From: Microbacter sp. GSS18
GTDB taxonomy: Bacteria > Actinomycetota > Actinomycetes > Actinomycetales > Microbacteriaceae
Reading direction: 5' to 3'
Length of the DNA: 64,000 nucleotides
Assembly (NCBI GenBank): GCA_029319145.1
Contig: CP119753.1
Span: 2,666,001-2,730,000, forward strand
A program made the translations under genes and the position numbers. Below are positions 1 through 8,597 of this stretch, piece after piece. Every line of letters starts with the position of its first letter. Position 1 is the first letter of the stretch. The notes under the pieces are model-generated. The model had not been told where the DNA came from. It worked only from the letters and a program-made list of their open reading frames with translations, and made no database searches.

Positions 1-46
1 CGCCGACGGCGTGTGGACTGCTTTCCGCCGCCACGGCCTGATCTGA
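1..46 (+). CDS. possible C-terminal end of a gene cut by the window edge
   Basis: A reading frame open from the window edge ends with TGA and encodes only ADGVWTAFRRHGLI. It fits the spacing to the next gene on the same strand, but 14 codons are too few to recognise a family. It could be a chance open frame. Confidence 0.3.
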   Translation, partial: ADGVWTAFRRHGLI

Positions 47-92
47 CGCGTCCCGGCCCCGCCGACCGATCGTCGGCGTAGCGTGGAGGCCG

Positions 93-908
93 ATGGACGA
101 CGACGCCCGCGCCGAGCTCGAAGCGCTGCGCCGACGTGCGTACGGCCCGGATGCCGACATCGCCGACGATCCCGCGGCCGGCGCCCGCCTGGCGGAGCTC
201 GAGGATCGCGCCCGCGCGGCCCGCGGCAGCGTCGCGGCCACGGGGGCCGAGGACCCTCCCCATACGGATGCCCACCCGCGCCGATCGGACCTCGACGGCG
301 AACCCGTCACCGGCGACGAATCCACCACGGACGACACCTCTGCCTCCGCGGATGAGCCGGCCGTCGCAACGGGGCGCGCCCCCGCGCGGCACCGCCGAAC
401 GCTCATCGCGGCATCCGCCGGCGTCGCCGGGGCCCTCGCGATCGCCGCGGCCTTCTTCTGGGCCACCCGGCCCGAGCCGCTCAGCACGGCGGACCCCCTG
501 CCCACGGCGCCCGCCGCCGAGACGTACATCATCGACCGGATCGAGATCACCGGCCCGCTCGGCAACTCGCTCGAGGTGGATCTGGCCGAGTCCTGGCCGA
601 CGATCCCCGTCGTCGGCGACGTGGACTGGGCTTCGCTGCTGGGAGACGTCTTCGGGTGGGAGCTGTGGATCTACGGGATCGAGGCGCCGGACGGGCGCCG
701 GCACTGCCTGCTCCTGGAACGGCACGGCAACATCCGGCACTCGTGCGAGACCGTCGCGGATGCCGCGCAGGGGGCACTGCACCTGTACCTGCCCGTCGAG
801 GAGATCGCGGTCGCGCTGCGGCCGCCCCAGACGGAGCTGCTCGATCTGCAATGGCGCGCGGACGGCGTCGTGACCATCACCGCGATCGCCGTGCCGGTCG
901 TCGGCTGA
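93..908 (+). CDS. hypothetical single-pass membrane protein
   Basis: I do not recognise this 271-residue protein. The first ~105 residues are acidic, rich in Ala/Asp/Glu and probably disordered and cytoplasmic. One hydrophobic segment at about residues 108-130 (LIAASAGVAGALAIAAAFFW) follows an Arg-rich stretch, so the C-terminal ~140 residues should be outside the membrane. That outer part contains Trp-rich segments (VDWASLLGDVFGWELW) and two Cys (HCLLLERHGNIRHSC) that might pair. The ATG lies in a normal intergenic position and the gene converges on the SDR gene downstream. No function can be assigned. Confidence 0.7.
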   Translation: MDDDARAELEALRRRAYGPDADIADDPAAGARLAELEDRARAARGSVAATGAEDPPHTDAHPRRSDLDGEPVTGDESTTDDTSASADEPAVATGRAPARHRRTLIAASAGVAGALAIAAAFFWATRPEPLSTADPLPTAPAAETYIIDRIEITGPLGNSLEVDLAESWPTIPVVGDVDWASLLGDVFGWELWIYGIEAPDGRRHCLLLERHGNIRHSCETVADAAQGALHLYLPVEEIAVALRPPQTELLDLQWRADGVVTITAIAVPVVG

Positions 909-938
909 CGCGGACCGGCCGGCTCATCAACGGACGGG

Positions 939-1772
939 TCAGTCGAGGAAGATGTCGGGGAACAGCGCGGAATCGGGCGTGCCCGGTACGGCGGCGTAGC
1001 CCGAGAAGTCCGTGACCCCGGCGGCCTCGAGCACGTCCTCGACCACGAGCGTCTGACCGGTGTACTCGCGCGACGGCTTGACGAGGACCTCGTAGGCAGC
1101 ATCCGCGTACACCTCGGGAGTGCGGCTGACCTTCATCATGCGGTCCCCGCCGAGCGAGTGCTGCACCGCGGCGGTCGCGATCGTGGTGCGGGGCCAGAGC
1201 GTGTTTCCGGCGATGCCGTCTCCGGCGAACTCCGCGGCCATGCCGAGGGTCACCATCGTCATGCCGTACTTGGCCAGCGTGTACCCGGTGTGGCCCCCGA
1301 GCCACTTCGGCGAGAGGTTGAGCGGCGGCGAGAGCGTGAGGATATGCGGGTTCTCGGCATCCTTCAGCATCGGGATCGCGGCGCGCGACAGCATGAAGGT
1401 GCCGCGGACGTTGATGTCCTGCATCAGGTCGTACTTCTTCGCGTCGAGGTCGAGCGAGCCCGACAGGTCGATCGCGCTGGCGTTGTTGACCACGATGTCG
1501 ATGCCGCCGAACTCGCCCTGCACCGTCAGCACGGCTTCGGTGATGTCGTCGTCGTTGCGCACGTCGCCGACGATCGGCAGCGCCTGACCGCCGGCGGCGC
1601 GGATCTGCTCGGCGGCCGTGTGGACGGTGCCTTCGAGCTTGGGGTGCGGCGCGTCGGTCTTGGCGAGGATCGCGACGTTGGCGCCGTCGCGGGCGGCGCG
1701 CAACGCGATCGCGAGGCCGATGCCGCGGCTGCCGCCCGACATCAGGATGGTCTTTCCGTTGAGCGAGATCAT
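939..1772 (-). CDS. HSDL2-like short-chain dehydrogenase/reductase
   Basis: This is a 277-residue NAD(P)-dependent SDR of the hydroxysteroid-dehydrogenase-like 2 type. It has the Rossmann motif SGGSRGIG near residue 11, NNAS near residue 90 and the catalytic YTLAK. The segment GMAAEFAGDGIAGNTLWPRT, with its LWPRT signature, is characteristic of HSDL2-like proteins. I chose the ATG at 1772 because GAGAGGA precedes it; an upstream in-frame ATG would add nine residues without a better site. The enoyl-CoA hydratase and SDR genes upstream on the same strand suggest a role in acyl-CoA metabolism. The substrate is unknown. Confidence 0.85.
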   Translation of the reverse strand: MISLNGKTILMSGGSRGIGLAIALRAARDGANVAILAKTDAPHPKLEGTVHTAAEQIRAAGGQALPIVGDVRNDDDITEAVLTVQGEFGGIDIVVNNASAIDLSGSLDLDAKKYDLMQDINVRGTFMLSRAAIPMLKDAENPHILTLSPPLNLSPKWLGGHTGYTLAKYGMTMVTLGMAAEFAGDGIAGNTLWPRTTIATAAVQHSLGGDRMMKVSRTPEVYADAAYEVLVKPSREYTGQTLVVEDVLEAAGVTDFSGYAAVPGTPDSALFPDIFLD

Positions 1773-1854
1773 CCTCGTCCTCTCTTCTGGATGTCCCACA
1801 TTCTGCCGCCTGCGACGTCGCCGAGCGGCAGAAAGTGGGACACGGTCTGGGGGG

Positions 1855-2643
1855 TCAGCGGGAGCCCTTCGCGGCTCGGGCCGCGAAGGCGGCGATGCGG
1901 GCCTGGGCGTCGGGCGTCTCGAACGCGGCGCCGATCGAGCGCGCCTCCTCGGCGAGCTGCTCGGCGAACGTGCGCGCCGGCTGCGACCGGATCAGGCGCT
2001 TGGCCTGCCCGTAGGCGCCCGCGGCGCCCGCGATCCAGCCGCGTGCGATCTCCTCGGCCCGCATCCGGACCGCGTCCGGCGCCACGACCTCGGCGACCAG
2101 CCCCCACTCCTTCGCCTCGGCGGCGGAGAGCAGCCGGTCCTGCAGCACGAGCTGCAGCGCGCGCCGTTCGCCGACGGCGCGGGCGAGGTGGGCCGAGACC
2201 GACAGGTCCGGCGTCAGGCCGATGTTCGCGTAGAGGCTGCCGATGCGCGAGTCCTCCCCGACCACCGCGTAGTCGCTGCACATGAGGATGCCGAGTCCGC
2301 CGCCCGCGGTGGTTCCGTGCGCTGCGGCGACGACCGGGATCGCCGACTCGGTGAGCGCGCGAATGCCCGTGTTGATCACGCCCGCCAGGCGGTCGATGTC
2401 CGAACCCGACCCCATGGTCGTGGCCATCTCGACCACATCGCCACCGGCGCAGAACGCCGGGCCGGTCGCATCCAGCAGGATCGCCCGCACGTCGTCGCGG
2501 CTCGTCGCCTCGACGGTGGTCTCCGCCCACGCATGGGCGAGGTCGATGTTGAAGGCGTTGAGACGCTGCGGCCGGTTGAGGGTGAGCCTCGCCAGACCGT
2601 CGTCGACCGACAGCAGGACGGCGTCGTTCACGGGCGCGCTCAC
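1855..2643 (-). CDS. enoyl-CoA hydratase/isomerase family protein
   Basis: This 262-residue crotonase-fold protein should hydrate or isomerise an acyl-CoA in the cytosol. The oxyanion-hole segments are visible as FCAGGDV (about residue 60) and HGTTAGGGLGILM (about 105). The C-terminal helix region GYGQAKRLI-like is normal for the family. The GTG start overlaps the TGA of the upstream SDR gene in a GTGA arrangement, so the two are translationally coupled. At the usual catalytic Glu position the sequence reads YANIGLTPDLS, without a clear Glu pair, so a classical hydratase reaction is not assured and another crotonase activity is possible. Confidence 0.85.
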   Translation of the reverse strand: MSAPVNDAVLLSVDDGLARLTLNRPQRLNAFNIDLAHAWAETTVEATSRDDVRAILLDATGPAFCAGGDVVEMATTMGSGSDIDRLAGVINTGIRALTESAIPVVAAAHGTTAGGGLGILMCSDYAVVGEDSRIGSLYANIGLTPDLSVSAHLARAVGERRALQLVLQDRLLSAAEAKEWGLVAEVVAPDAVRMRAEEIARGWIAGAAGAYGQAKRLIRSQPARTFAEQLAEEARSIGAAFETPDAQARIAAFAARAAKGSR

Positions 2644-3401
2644 TTCGGCGCCATCCGGATCGCGCCGTCGAGCCGGATCGTCTCGCCGTTGAGGTAGCCG
2701 TTGGCGACGATGGCCGCGACGAGGTCCGCGTACTCGTCGGGGCGGCCGAGCCGCTGCGGATAGGGCACCTGCTGCCCGAGCGACTCCTGCGCAGCCGGCG
2801 GCAGGCCCTTGAGCATCGGGGTCTCCATGATGCCCGGCGCGATCGTGCACACGCGGATGCCGTAGCGCGCGAGCTCGCGGGCGATCGGCAGCGTCATCGC
2901 GTGGACGCCGCCCTTGCTGCCCGAGTACGCAGGCTGGCCGATCTGCCCGTCGAAGGCCGCGACGCTGGCGGTGTTGACGATGACGCCGCGATCGCCGCCG
3001 TCGGCGGGCTCGGTGCGGGCGATGACCGCGGCCGCCTGCTGGATGACGTTGAACGTGCCGATGAGGTTGACGCGGACGATGCGCTCGAAGGCCGCGAGCG
3101 GCGTCGGGCGACCCTCCCGATCCAGCACCTTCGCGGGCGGTGCGATGCCGGCGCAGTTGACGACGACCCGCAGGGGCCCGGCACCGGCGGCGACCTCGAC
3201 CGCCGCCGCGACCTGATCCGGATCCGTGACATCGGCGGCCGCGAACGTCCCGCCGATGGAGGCCGCGGCCTCGTCGCCGGCGGAGGTCGGCAGGTCGACG
3301 ATCGTGACATGCGCCCCGCCGGCGGCGAGCCGCTGGGCCGTCGCGAAGCCCAGGCCGCTCGCGCCTCCGGTGACGAGAGCGGATGCACCGGTGATGTCCA
3401 T
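2640..3401 (-). CDS. SDR, 3-hydroxyacyl-CoA dehydrogenase type 2-like
   Basis: This 253-residue SDR resembles the HSD10 / 3-hydroxyacyl-CoA dehydrogenase type 2 group. The NAD motif is VTGGASGLG, with an acidic residue after beta-2 (TIVDLP) favouring NAD(H). The catalytic serine and YSGSK are present, and APGIMETPM is the family's late signature. The ATG at 3401 has AAGGAGAA at good spacing. It is the first gene of a two-gene coupled unit with the enoyl-CoA hydratase, consistent with consecutive beta-oxidation-type steps on an unidentified acyl-CoA. Confidence 0.87.
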   Translation of the reverse strand: MDITGASALVTGGASGLGFATAQRLAAGGAHVTIVDLPTSAGDEAAASIGGTFAAADVTDPDQVAAAVEVAAGAGPLRVVVNCAGIAPPAKVLDREGRPTPLAAFERIVRVNLIGTFNVIQQAAAVIARTEPADGGDRGVIVNTASVAAFDGQIGQPAYSGSKGGVHAMTLPIARELARYGIRVCTIAPGIMETPMLKGLPPAAQESLGQQVPYPQRLGRPDEYADLVAAIVANGYLNGETIRLDGAIRMAPK

Positions 3402-3460
3402 GCGTTCTCCTTCGAACTCTGTGGGATGCCGTCTCAGCATACGCGGGACTGCGTATCGCG

Positions 3461-5119
3461 TCACACCGTCTGCAGGTACTTGTGCACGAGGCTCACCGCG
3501 ACGGCGCCTTCGCCCACTGCCGAGGCGACGCGGCGCATGACGTCGTGCCGCACGTCACCCGCGGCGAAGATCCCCGGCACGCTCGTCTCGAGCAGGAAGG
3601 GGTCGCGCGCGGGCGCCCATCCGCGCGGCCGCCGGCCCTCGCGGATGAGGTCCTGCCCGGTCACCACGAAGCCGTCCTGCGTCTCGACGAGTCCGTCGAC
3701 GATGGCGGTGCAGGGGACGGCGCCGATGAAGACGAACATCGCGTCGGCATCCTCCTCCGTCTCCTCGCCGGTGCGCGCGTCCTTCAGGCGCACGCGCTCG
3801 AGGTGGTCGTCGCCGATCAGCTCGCGCACCTGGATGTGCGGGCGCACGGCGATGTTCGGCACCGCCTCGATCTGGTCGATGAGGTAGCGCGACATGCTGT
3901 GGGCGAGGGAGTCCCCGCGCACCAGGATGTCGACCTGCGCGGCGTACCGCGACAGGAACATCGCGCCCTGGCCGGCCGAGTTCGCGCCGCCCACGACCAT
4001 GACGTGCCGCCCCGCGTAGGCCGCCGCCTCGGACGCGGCGGCGCCGTAGTACAGCGACGCGCCCTGCAGTCGCTCGGCTCCGGGGACGTCGAGCGTGCGG
4101 ACCTTGACACCGGTGGCGAGCACGAGAGCGTGGCAGCGCAGCTCCGTGCCGTCGTCGAGGGTGATGATCTTGTAGTCGCCGTCCACGCGGACCGCCGTGA
4201 CCTCGACCGCGGCGAGCAGCTCGGCGCCCAGGCGCTTGGCCTGCGTGGCGGCGCGCCGGGCGAGATCCGCTCCCGAGATCCCGTTGGGGAATCCCAGGTA
4301 GTTCTCGATGCGCGAGCTCGTCCCCGCCTGCCCACCGGCGACCTCGCGCTCGATGACGACGGTGCGCAGCCCCTCGGACGCGCCGTAGACGCCGGCGGCG
4401 AGCCCCGCCGGTCCCGCGCCCACGACGATCAGGTCGTAGAAGGGCTGCTGGGCGGGCGCGCGGAGCCCGACCTTCTCGGCGAGCTGCGCCAGCGGCGGGT
4501 CGGCCAGCGTCGTGCCGTCGGGGAAGAAGATCACCGGGAGCCGGACCTGCTCGCCCGACGAAGCGTCCACCATGGCCGCGGCCTGGGCGTCCTTCTCGAT
4601 GTCGAGCCACTGGTACGGGATCTGCCCGCGCGCGAGGAAGTCCTTCACGGCGTGGCTGGCGGGCGACCACAGTGTGCCGGCGACGCGGATGCCGTCGTAC
4701 CCGACGGGCACGTTCGCCCGCCAGTCCCCCAGCAGCTCGTCGAGCACCGGGTACAGACGCTCCTCGGGCGGATCCCATGGCTTGAGCAGGTAGTAGTCGA
4801 GATCGATGGTGTTGATGCTGGCGATCGCGGCGTCGGTGTCGGCGTACGCCGTCAGCAGCACGCGCTTGGCATCGGGATAGAGCGCGATCGCCCGCTCCAG
4901 GAACTCCGTGCCGCTCATCCCCGGCATCCGCTGGTCGACCAGGAACAGCGCCACCGGCGTCCCGCGCCGCTTCAGCTCCTGCGCGGCCTCGAGCGCTTCG
5001 GCGCCCGACCCCGCGCGAACGATGCGGAAATCCTGCCGATAGTGCGCCTGCAGGTCGCGGGCGATGGCTCCGAGGACATGGGGCTCGTCGTCGACGCTGA
5101 AGATGACGGGCTTGACCAT
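3461..5119 (-). CDS. response regulator fused to glutaredoxin-like and thioredoxin-reductase-like domains
   Basis: This 552-residue protein has three parts. Residues 1-125 are a receiver domain with Asp9/Asp10/Glu12, phospho-acceptor Asp62 (LFLVDQRMPG), Thr90 and Lys113. Residues ~140-220 look like a glutaredoxin fold, with SPAS (152-155) where CxxC is expected and a cis-Pro LPV. Residues 225-552 are an FAD/NAD(P)H thioredoxin-reductase-like module with GAGPAG (234-239), GGANSAGQGA (377-386) and GDVR (521-524). The active-site CATC is replaced by YYGAAAS at 357-363, and the whole protein has only two cysteines. It lies 5 bp after the histidine kinase and GAGGAG precedes the chosen ATG; an in-frame GTG overlapping the kinase stop is the alternative. 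It is probably a flavin-based redox-sensing output. Confidence 0.9.
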   Translation of the reverse strand: MVKPVIFSVDDEPHVLGAIARDLQAHYRQDFRIVRAGSGAEALEAAQELKRRGTPVALFLVDQRMPGMSGTEFLERAIALYPDAKRVLLTAYADTDAAIASINTIDLDYYLLKPWDPPEERLYPVLDELLGDWRANVPVGYDGIRVAGTLWSPASHAVKDFLARGQIPYQWLDIEKDAQAAAMVDASSGEQVRLPVIFFPDGTTLADPPLAQLAEKVGLRAPAQQPFYDLIVVGAGPAGLAAGVYGASEGLRTVVIEREVAGGQAGTSSRIENYLGFPNGISGADLARRAATQAKRLGAELLAAVEVTAVRVDGDYKIITLDDGTELRCHALVLATGVKVRTLDVPGAERLQGASLYYGAAASEAAAYAGRHVMVVGGANSAGQGAMFLSRYAAQVDILVRGDSLAHSMSRYLIDQIEAVPNIAVRPHIQVRELIGDDHLERVRLKDARTGEETEEDADAMFVFIGAVPCTAIVDGLVETQDGFVVTGQDLIREGRRPRGWAPARDPFLLETSVPGIFAAGDVRHDVMRRVASAVGEGAVAVSLVHKYLQTV

Positions 5120-5124
5120 GGGCG

Positions 5125-7392
5125 TCACTCCTCGTCGGCCGGGCTGATGCCGATCGGCAGCCGCACGCAGAAGCACGTCGCGCCGGGCTCGCTCGTGACG
5201 GTGATCTCGCCGCGGTGCTTCTGGACGATGATGTTGTGCGAGATGTTCAGCCCCAGCCCTGTGCCCTCGCCCGGCGGCTTGGTGGTGAAGAACGGGTCGA
5301 AGATGCGCGAGACGTTCCCGGCCGGGATGCCGGGACCGTCGTCCTGGATCTGGACCTCGACCCAATCGTCCACGCGGTGCGCGCGGACGACGAGGGTCCC
5401 CTCACCGCCCATGGCGTCGATGGCGTTGTCGATGAGGTTCGTCCACACCTGGTTCAGCTCGCTCGCATAGGCCTGGATCTTCGGGAGGTCGTCGGCGTAC
5501 TCGCGCATCACCGTCACGCCGCGCTTGAGCTTGTTGTGGAGGATGATCAGCGTGTTCTCGAGCCCCGCGCGCACATCGACGTCCTGCACCGGCGCCTGGT
5601 CCATGTAGGTGTAGGTCTTCAGCGCCTTGACGAGCTCGACGATGCGGTTCGTTCCCACGGTGATCTCGGCGAGCAGCGTGTAGATCATGTACTTGTAGCC
5701 GAGCCACGGGGCGATGACGTCGAACTCGTCGGAGGTGAACCCCTCCTCGAGTTCGTCGAGCCCTTCCCTCGTCAGCCCCAGAGCGACGAGCGCGGGGGCC
5801 AGCTCGCCGCTGTCGTCGATGCCCCGCTCGTCGAGCCAGTCCTCGAGCTCCATCTCGCGATCGCTGCGATCGAGCGCGCTGATCGACAGGGGCTCGCGCG
5901 CGCGGTCCTCGGCGAGGCGGTCCAGCCGTGAGAGCCGCTTGAGCTTCGCCTCGTAGACACCGAGCGAGCCGAGGCTCAGCTGCGCCTGCTGCAGCTTGGA
6001 GAAGATCGCGATCGCCTGCGCGGCGCCGCGCTGAGCCGCCGCCGCGGGGTTGTTGATCTCGTGGGCCATGCCGGCGCTGAGCTTGCCGAGCGAGGCCATC
6101 TTCTCCTGCAGCACGAGCTGGTCCTGCATCTGGCCGATGCGCTCGAGCGTCGCCTGGAGTTCGGTGTTCTTGCGGCCCAGCTCGTCGCTCTTCTCACGCA
6201 GCTCCTGCTCGCTCAGGCGCAGCGCCTCCTCGGCCGCCTTGCGCTCGGCGATGTCGCGGATGATGCCGGTGTAGTAGCGGTCCTCGCGGACGGTCCACGT
6301 CGACAGCGACAGCTCGATCGGGATCTCGTCGCCCGCCTTCGTGATCGCCGACAGTTCGACGGTGGTGCCGATGACGTGCGGATCGCCGGTCTCGGTGTAC
6401 CGCTTCATGCCGGCGCGATGCAGGTCGTGATAGCGCTCCGGGATGATGAACTCGAGCCTGCGGCCCACCGCCTCCTCCTCGGTATGGCCGAGGATGCGCG
6501 TCGCCGCGGAGTTCCACGAGACGATGCACCCGGTGTGGTCCGCCGAGATGATGGCGTCGATGGCCGATTCGGTGACCGAGCGGAACTTCTGCTCGGCCTG
6601 CTTGCGCTCCGAGATGTCGCGGATGATGCCCGTGTAATACCGGTCCTCGTCGAGGAACCACGTCGCCAGCGACAGCTCGATGGGGAACTCCGAGCCGTCG
6701 GCGCGCACGGCCGCGAGCTCGACGGTCTGGCCGATCACGTGGGTCTCGCCGCCCGAGGAGACGCGGTGGACGCCGATGCGGTGCGCCTCGTGGAAGCGGT
6801 CCGGGATGATGAGCTCGAGTCGCTGCCCGACGGCCTCGGCCTCGCTGCGGCCGAACAGGGCCGCGGCGGCGCTGTTCCAGCTGCGGATGATGCCCTCGGC
6901 GTCCGCCGAGATGATCGCGTCGATCGCGGACTCCATGACCGAGCGGAATTTCGCCTCGGACTCGCGCAGCGCCAGGCGCACCTTCGAGACCGTCACCTGA
7001 CGCTCGATGCGCGTGAGCACCTCGCGGGCGTCCAGCGGGGTGACGATCAGGTCGTCGCCGGCCTCGAGACCGCGCACCCTGGTGTCGGCGTCGTCCTCGG
7101 CCGCGACGAAGACGACCGGCAGATCCTCGGCGACCGGCGTCCGACGCAGCTCTTCGACCAGCGCGAAGGAATCCACCTGGCGGAGGTACGCGCCGACGAC
7201 GATGAGGTCCGGCGAGCCGCGCAGGGCCGCCATCGTGTCGTCCGCGGCACCGGTGGCGGTGCGCACGTCGTAGCTGTTCTCCTCGAGGATCGCCGAGAGA
7301 GCATCGGAGATGTCCTCGTTCTCGATGATGAGCAGGATCAACCCGCGTTCGCGCACGGCAGCTCCCTCGTCCGGCGCGCGGTCGGTCCGCAC
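5125..7392 (-). CDS. double-PAS sensor histidine kinase with degenerate N-terminal receiver
   Basis: This 755-residue soluble kinase begins with a receiver-like domain (residues 17-135). The usual phospho-acceptor Asp is Gly67 (PDLIVVGAYL), so this domain probably cannot be phosphorylated. Two near-duplicate PAS/PAC domains follow at ~145-265 and ~268-385, each with SAIDAIISAD and DRYYTGIIRDI. A coiled coil (~385-430) leads to the H-box with His444 (MAHEINNP), and the ATPase has N (NLIDNAIDAM), G1 (DDGPGIP), F (FDPFFTTK) and G2 (GTGLGLN) boxes. No membrane segment is seen, so it senses a cytosolic signal. It is followed at once by its likely partner response regulator. Confidence 0.92.
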   Translation of the reverse strand: MRTDRAPDEGAAVRERGLILLIIENEDISDALSAILEENSYDVRTATGAADDTMAALRGSPDLIVVGAYLRQVDSFALVEELRRTPVAEDLPVVFVAAEDDADTRVRGLEAGDDLIVTPLDAREVLTRIERQVTVSKVRLALRESEAKFRSVMESAIDAIISADAEGIIRSWNSAAAALFGRSEAEAVGQRLELIIPDRFHEAHRIGVHRVSSGGETHVIGQTVELAAVRADGSEFPIELSLATWFLDEDRYYTGIIRDISERKQAEQKFRSVTESAIDAIISADHTGCIVSWNSAATRILGHTEEEAVGRRLEFIIPERYHDLHRAGMKRYTETGDPHVIGTTVELSAITKAGDEIPIELSLSTWTVREDRYYTGIIRDIAERKAAEEALRLSEQELREKSDELGRKNTELQATLERIGQMQDQLVLQEKMASLGKLSAGMAHEINNPAAAAQRGAAQAIAIFSKLQQAQLSLGSLGVYEAKLKRLSRLDRLAEDRAREPLSISALDRSDREMELEDWLDERGIDDSGELAPALVALGLTREGLDELEEGFTSDEFDVIAPWLGYKYMIYTLLAEITVGTNRIVELVKALKTYTYMDQAPVQDVDVRAGLENTLIILHNKLKRGVTVMREYADDLPKIQAYASELNQVWTNLIDNAIDAMGGEGTLVVRAHRVDDWVEVQIQDDGPGIPAGNVSRIFDPFFTTKPPGEGTGLGLNISHNIIVQKHRGEITVTSEPGATCFCVRLPIGISPADEE

Positions 7393-7461
7393 GCGAGCCC
7401 CAGCCTGCCGGTCAGACTATCCAGCGGTGCGGGCGGGCGGTAGCCCCAGGACGGCGGGTCT

Positions 7462-7758
7462 TCAGTCCGCGGGCCGCATCGGTGCGGCACCGTCGATCTC
7501 GAACACGAGTCTCTCCGGGTAGCACCACCACCACGACTCCCCGGGCTCGAACGACCGTACGAGGGGGTGATCCTCGTGCTCGTGCCAGTGGCCGGTGGCA
7601 TGCCTGCCCGGCGAGTTGTCGCAGCATCCGACGTGCCCGCAGGCCATGCAGATGCGCAGATGGACCCAGTGCCCGCCCGTGCGCAGGCATTCCTCGCAGC
7701 CGGCGCCCGACGGTGTGACGTCGCGGACGGTGTCCAGGTGGGTGCAGGTGCTCGCCAT
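7462..7758 (-). CDS. UBP-type zinc finger domain protein
   Basis: This 98-residue protein consists almost wholly of a UBP/ZnF-type zinc finger. Metal ligands are visible as CTHL, CEEC, CMACGHVGCC, and the His-rich stretch RHATGHWHEHEDH, followed by WWWCYPE. Bacterial members are small and of unknown role. It lies just upstream of and co-directional with the histidine kinase and the response-regulator fusion, 69 bp apart, so the three probably form one unit. To my knowledge this trio recurs in actinobacteria, but that association is from memory. A redox or metal-dependent protein interaction role is inference. Confidence 0.85.
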   Translation of the reverse strand: MASTCTHLDTVRDVTPSGAGCEECLRTGGHWVHLRICMACGHVGCCDNSPGRHATGHWHEHEDHPLVRSFEPGESWWWCYPERLVFEIDGAAPMRPAD

Positions 7759-7808
7759 CGATCCGCCTCTCGTCCTGCCCGGATGCTACCGAAGACGACG
7801 GATTCCGG

Positions 7809-8597
7809 TCACCCCGGGCCGAGGATGAAGTTCCACGTGCCCGCGGCGATCGCGGCTGCCACCGCCACGGCCGCGATGCCGGCGCCCAGGGCGATCAGCA
7901 CCCATTCGCGGCCGCCGAATCGCGACGTGCGCGCCCACGTCCGGCGGGCCGGGGCGCCGAAGCCGCGTGCCTCCATCGCCGTGGCCAGCTTCGCGCCCCG
8001 GCGGATCGAGAGGACGAGCAGGGCGAACGCCATCCCGACGAAGCGGCGGATGCGGCCGCGGTCTGCCACGCCGCGCGCACGCCGGGCCAGCTCGAGCGCG
8101 CGCCAGTCGTCGAGGAACAGTCCCACCATGCGAAGTCCGGCGAGGGCACCCAGCACGAACCGTGCGGGCAGCCGGAGGACCTGCGCGAGACCGTCGGCGA
8201 GGTCGGTCGGATCGACGGTGACGAACAGGACCACGGACGGCAGCGCGATCGCGAGCACGCGCAGCATCGTGGCGGCGGCCAGCAGCAGCGACCCGTCGCT
8301 GACGCGCACGGCGAGCCACTCCAGGTGGATCTCGCCGGAGGCCTCGCCGTACAGGGCGATCGTGAGGCCGGTCAGCGGCGCCGCGATCCACACCGGCCAC
8401 GTGCGCGTCCAGAACTCCCGCCACCCCAGACCCGCGAACGGCATGAGCGCCAGCTCGAGCATCAGAGCGACGGCGGCCGAGACGACGTCGAGCGTGAACA
8501 CGAGCGGCACGGCGATGATCGCCGCGGCGCCGAGCTTGGCGACCGGGTTGATCGCGGCGACGGCGCCGACGCGCGCGCGAGCGTCCAGCAGGGTCAC
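7809..8597 (-). CDS. ykoC: ECF transporter transmembrane component (EcfT/YkoC-like)
   Basis: This 262-residue membrane protein is the EcfT coupling subunit of an energy-coupling-factor importer. It shows several hydrophobic segments and the EcfT signature helices with Ala-Arg-Gly motifs (ARRARG near 175 and EARGFG near 215) that contact the ATPases. The GTG start overlaps the TGA of the ATPase gene upstream (GTGA). Gene order S component, fused ATPase, EcfT matches ykoE-ykoD-ykoC, and the TPP riboswitch at the head of the operon points to a thiamine precursor (HMP) or thiamine as substrate. Confidence 0.88.
   Translation of the reverse strand: MTLLDARARVGAVAAINPVAKLGAAAIIAVPLVFTLDVVSAAVALMLELALMPFAGLGWREFWTRTWPVWIAAPLTGLTIALYGEASGEIHLEWLAVRVSDGSLLLAAATMLRVLAIALPSVVLFVTVDPTDLADGLAQVLRLPARFVLGALAGLRMVGLFLDDWRALELARRARGVADRGRIRRFVGMAFALLVLSIRRGAKLATAMEARGFGAPARRTWARTSRFGGREWVLIALGAGIAAVAVAAAIAAGTWNFILGPG

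Noticed and set aside
3482..5470. A 662-codon open frame on the + strand
   Set aside because: It is antisense to the clearly conserved response-regulator fusion and part of the kinase, and shows no family pattern.
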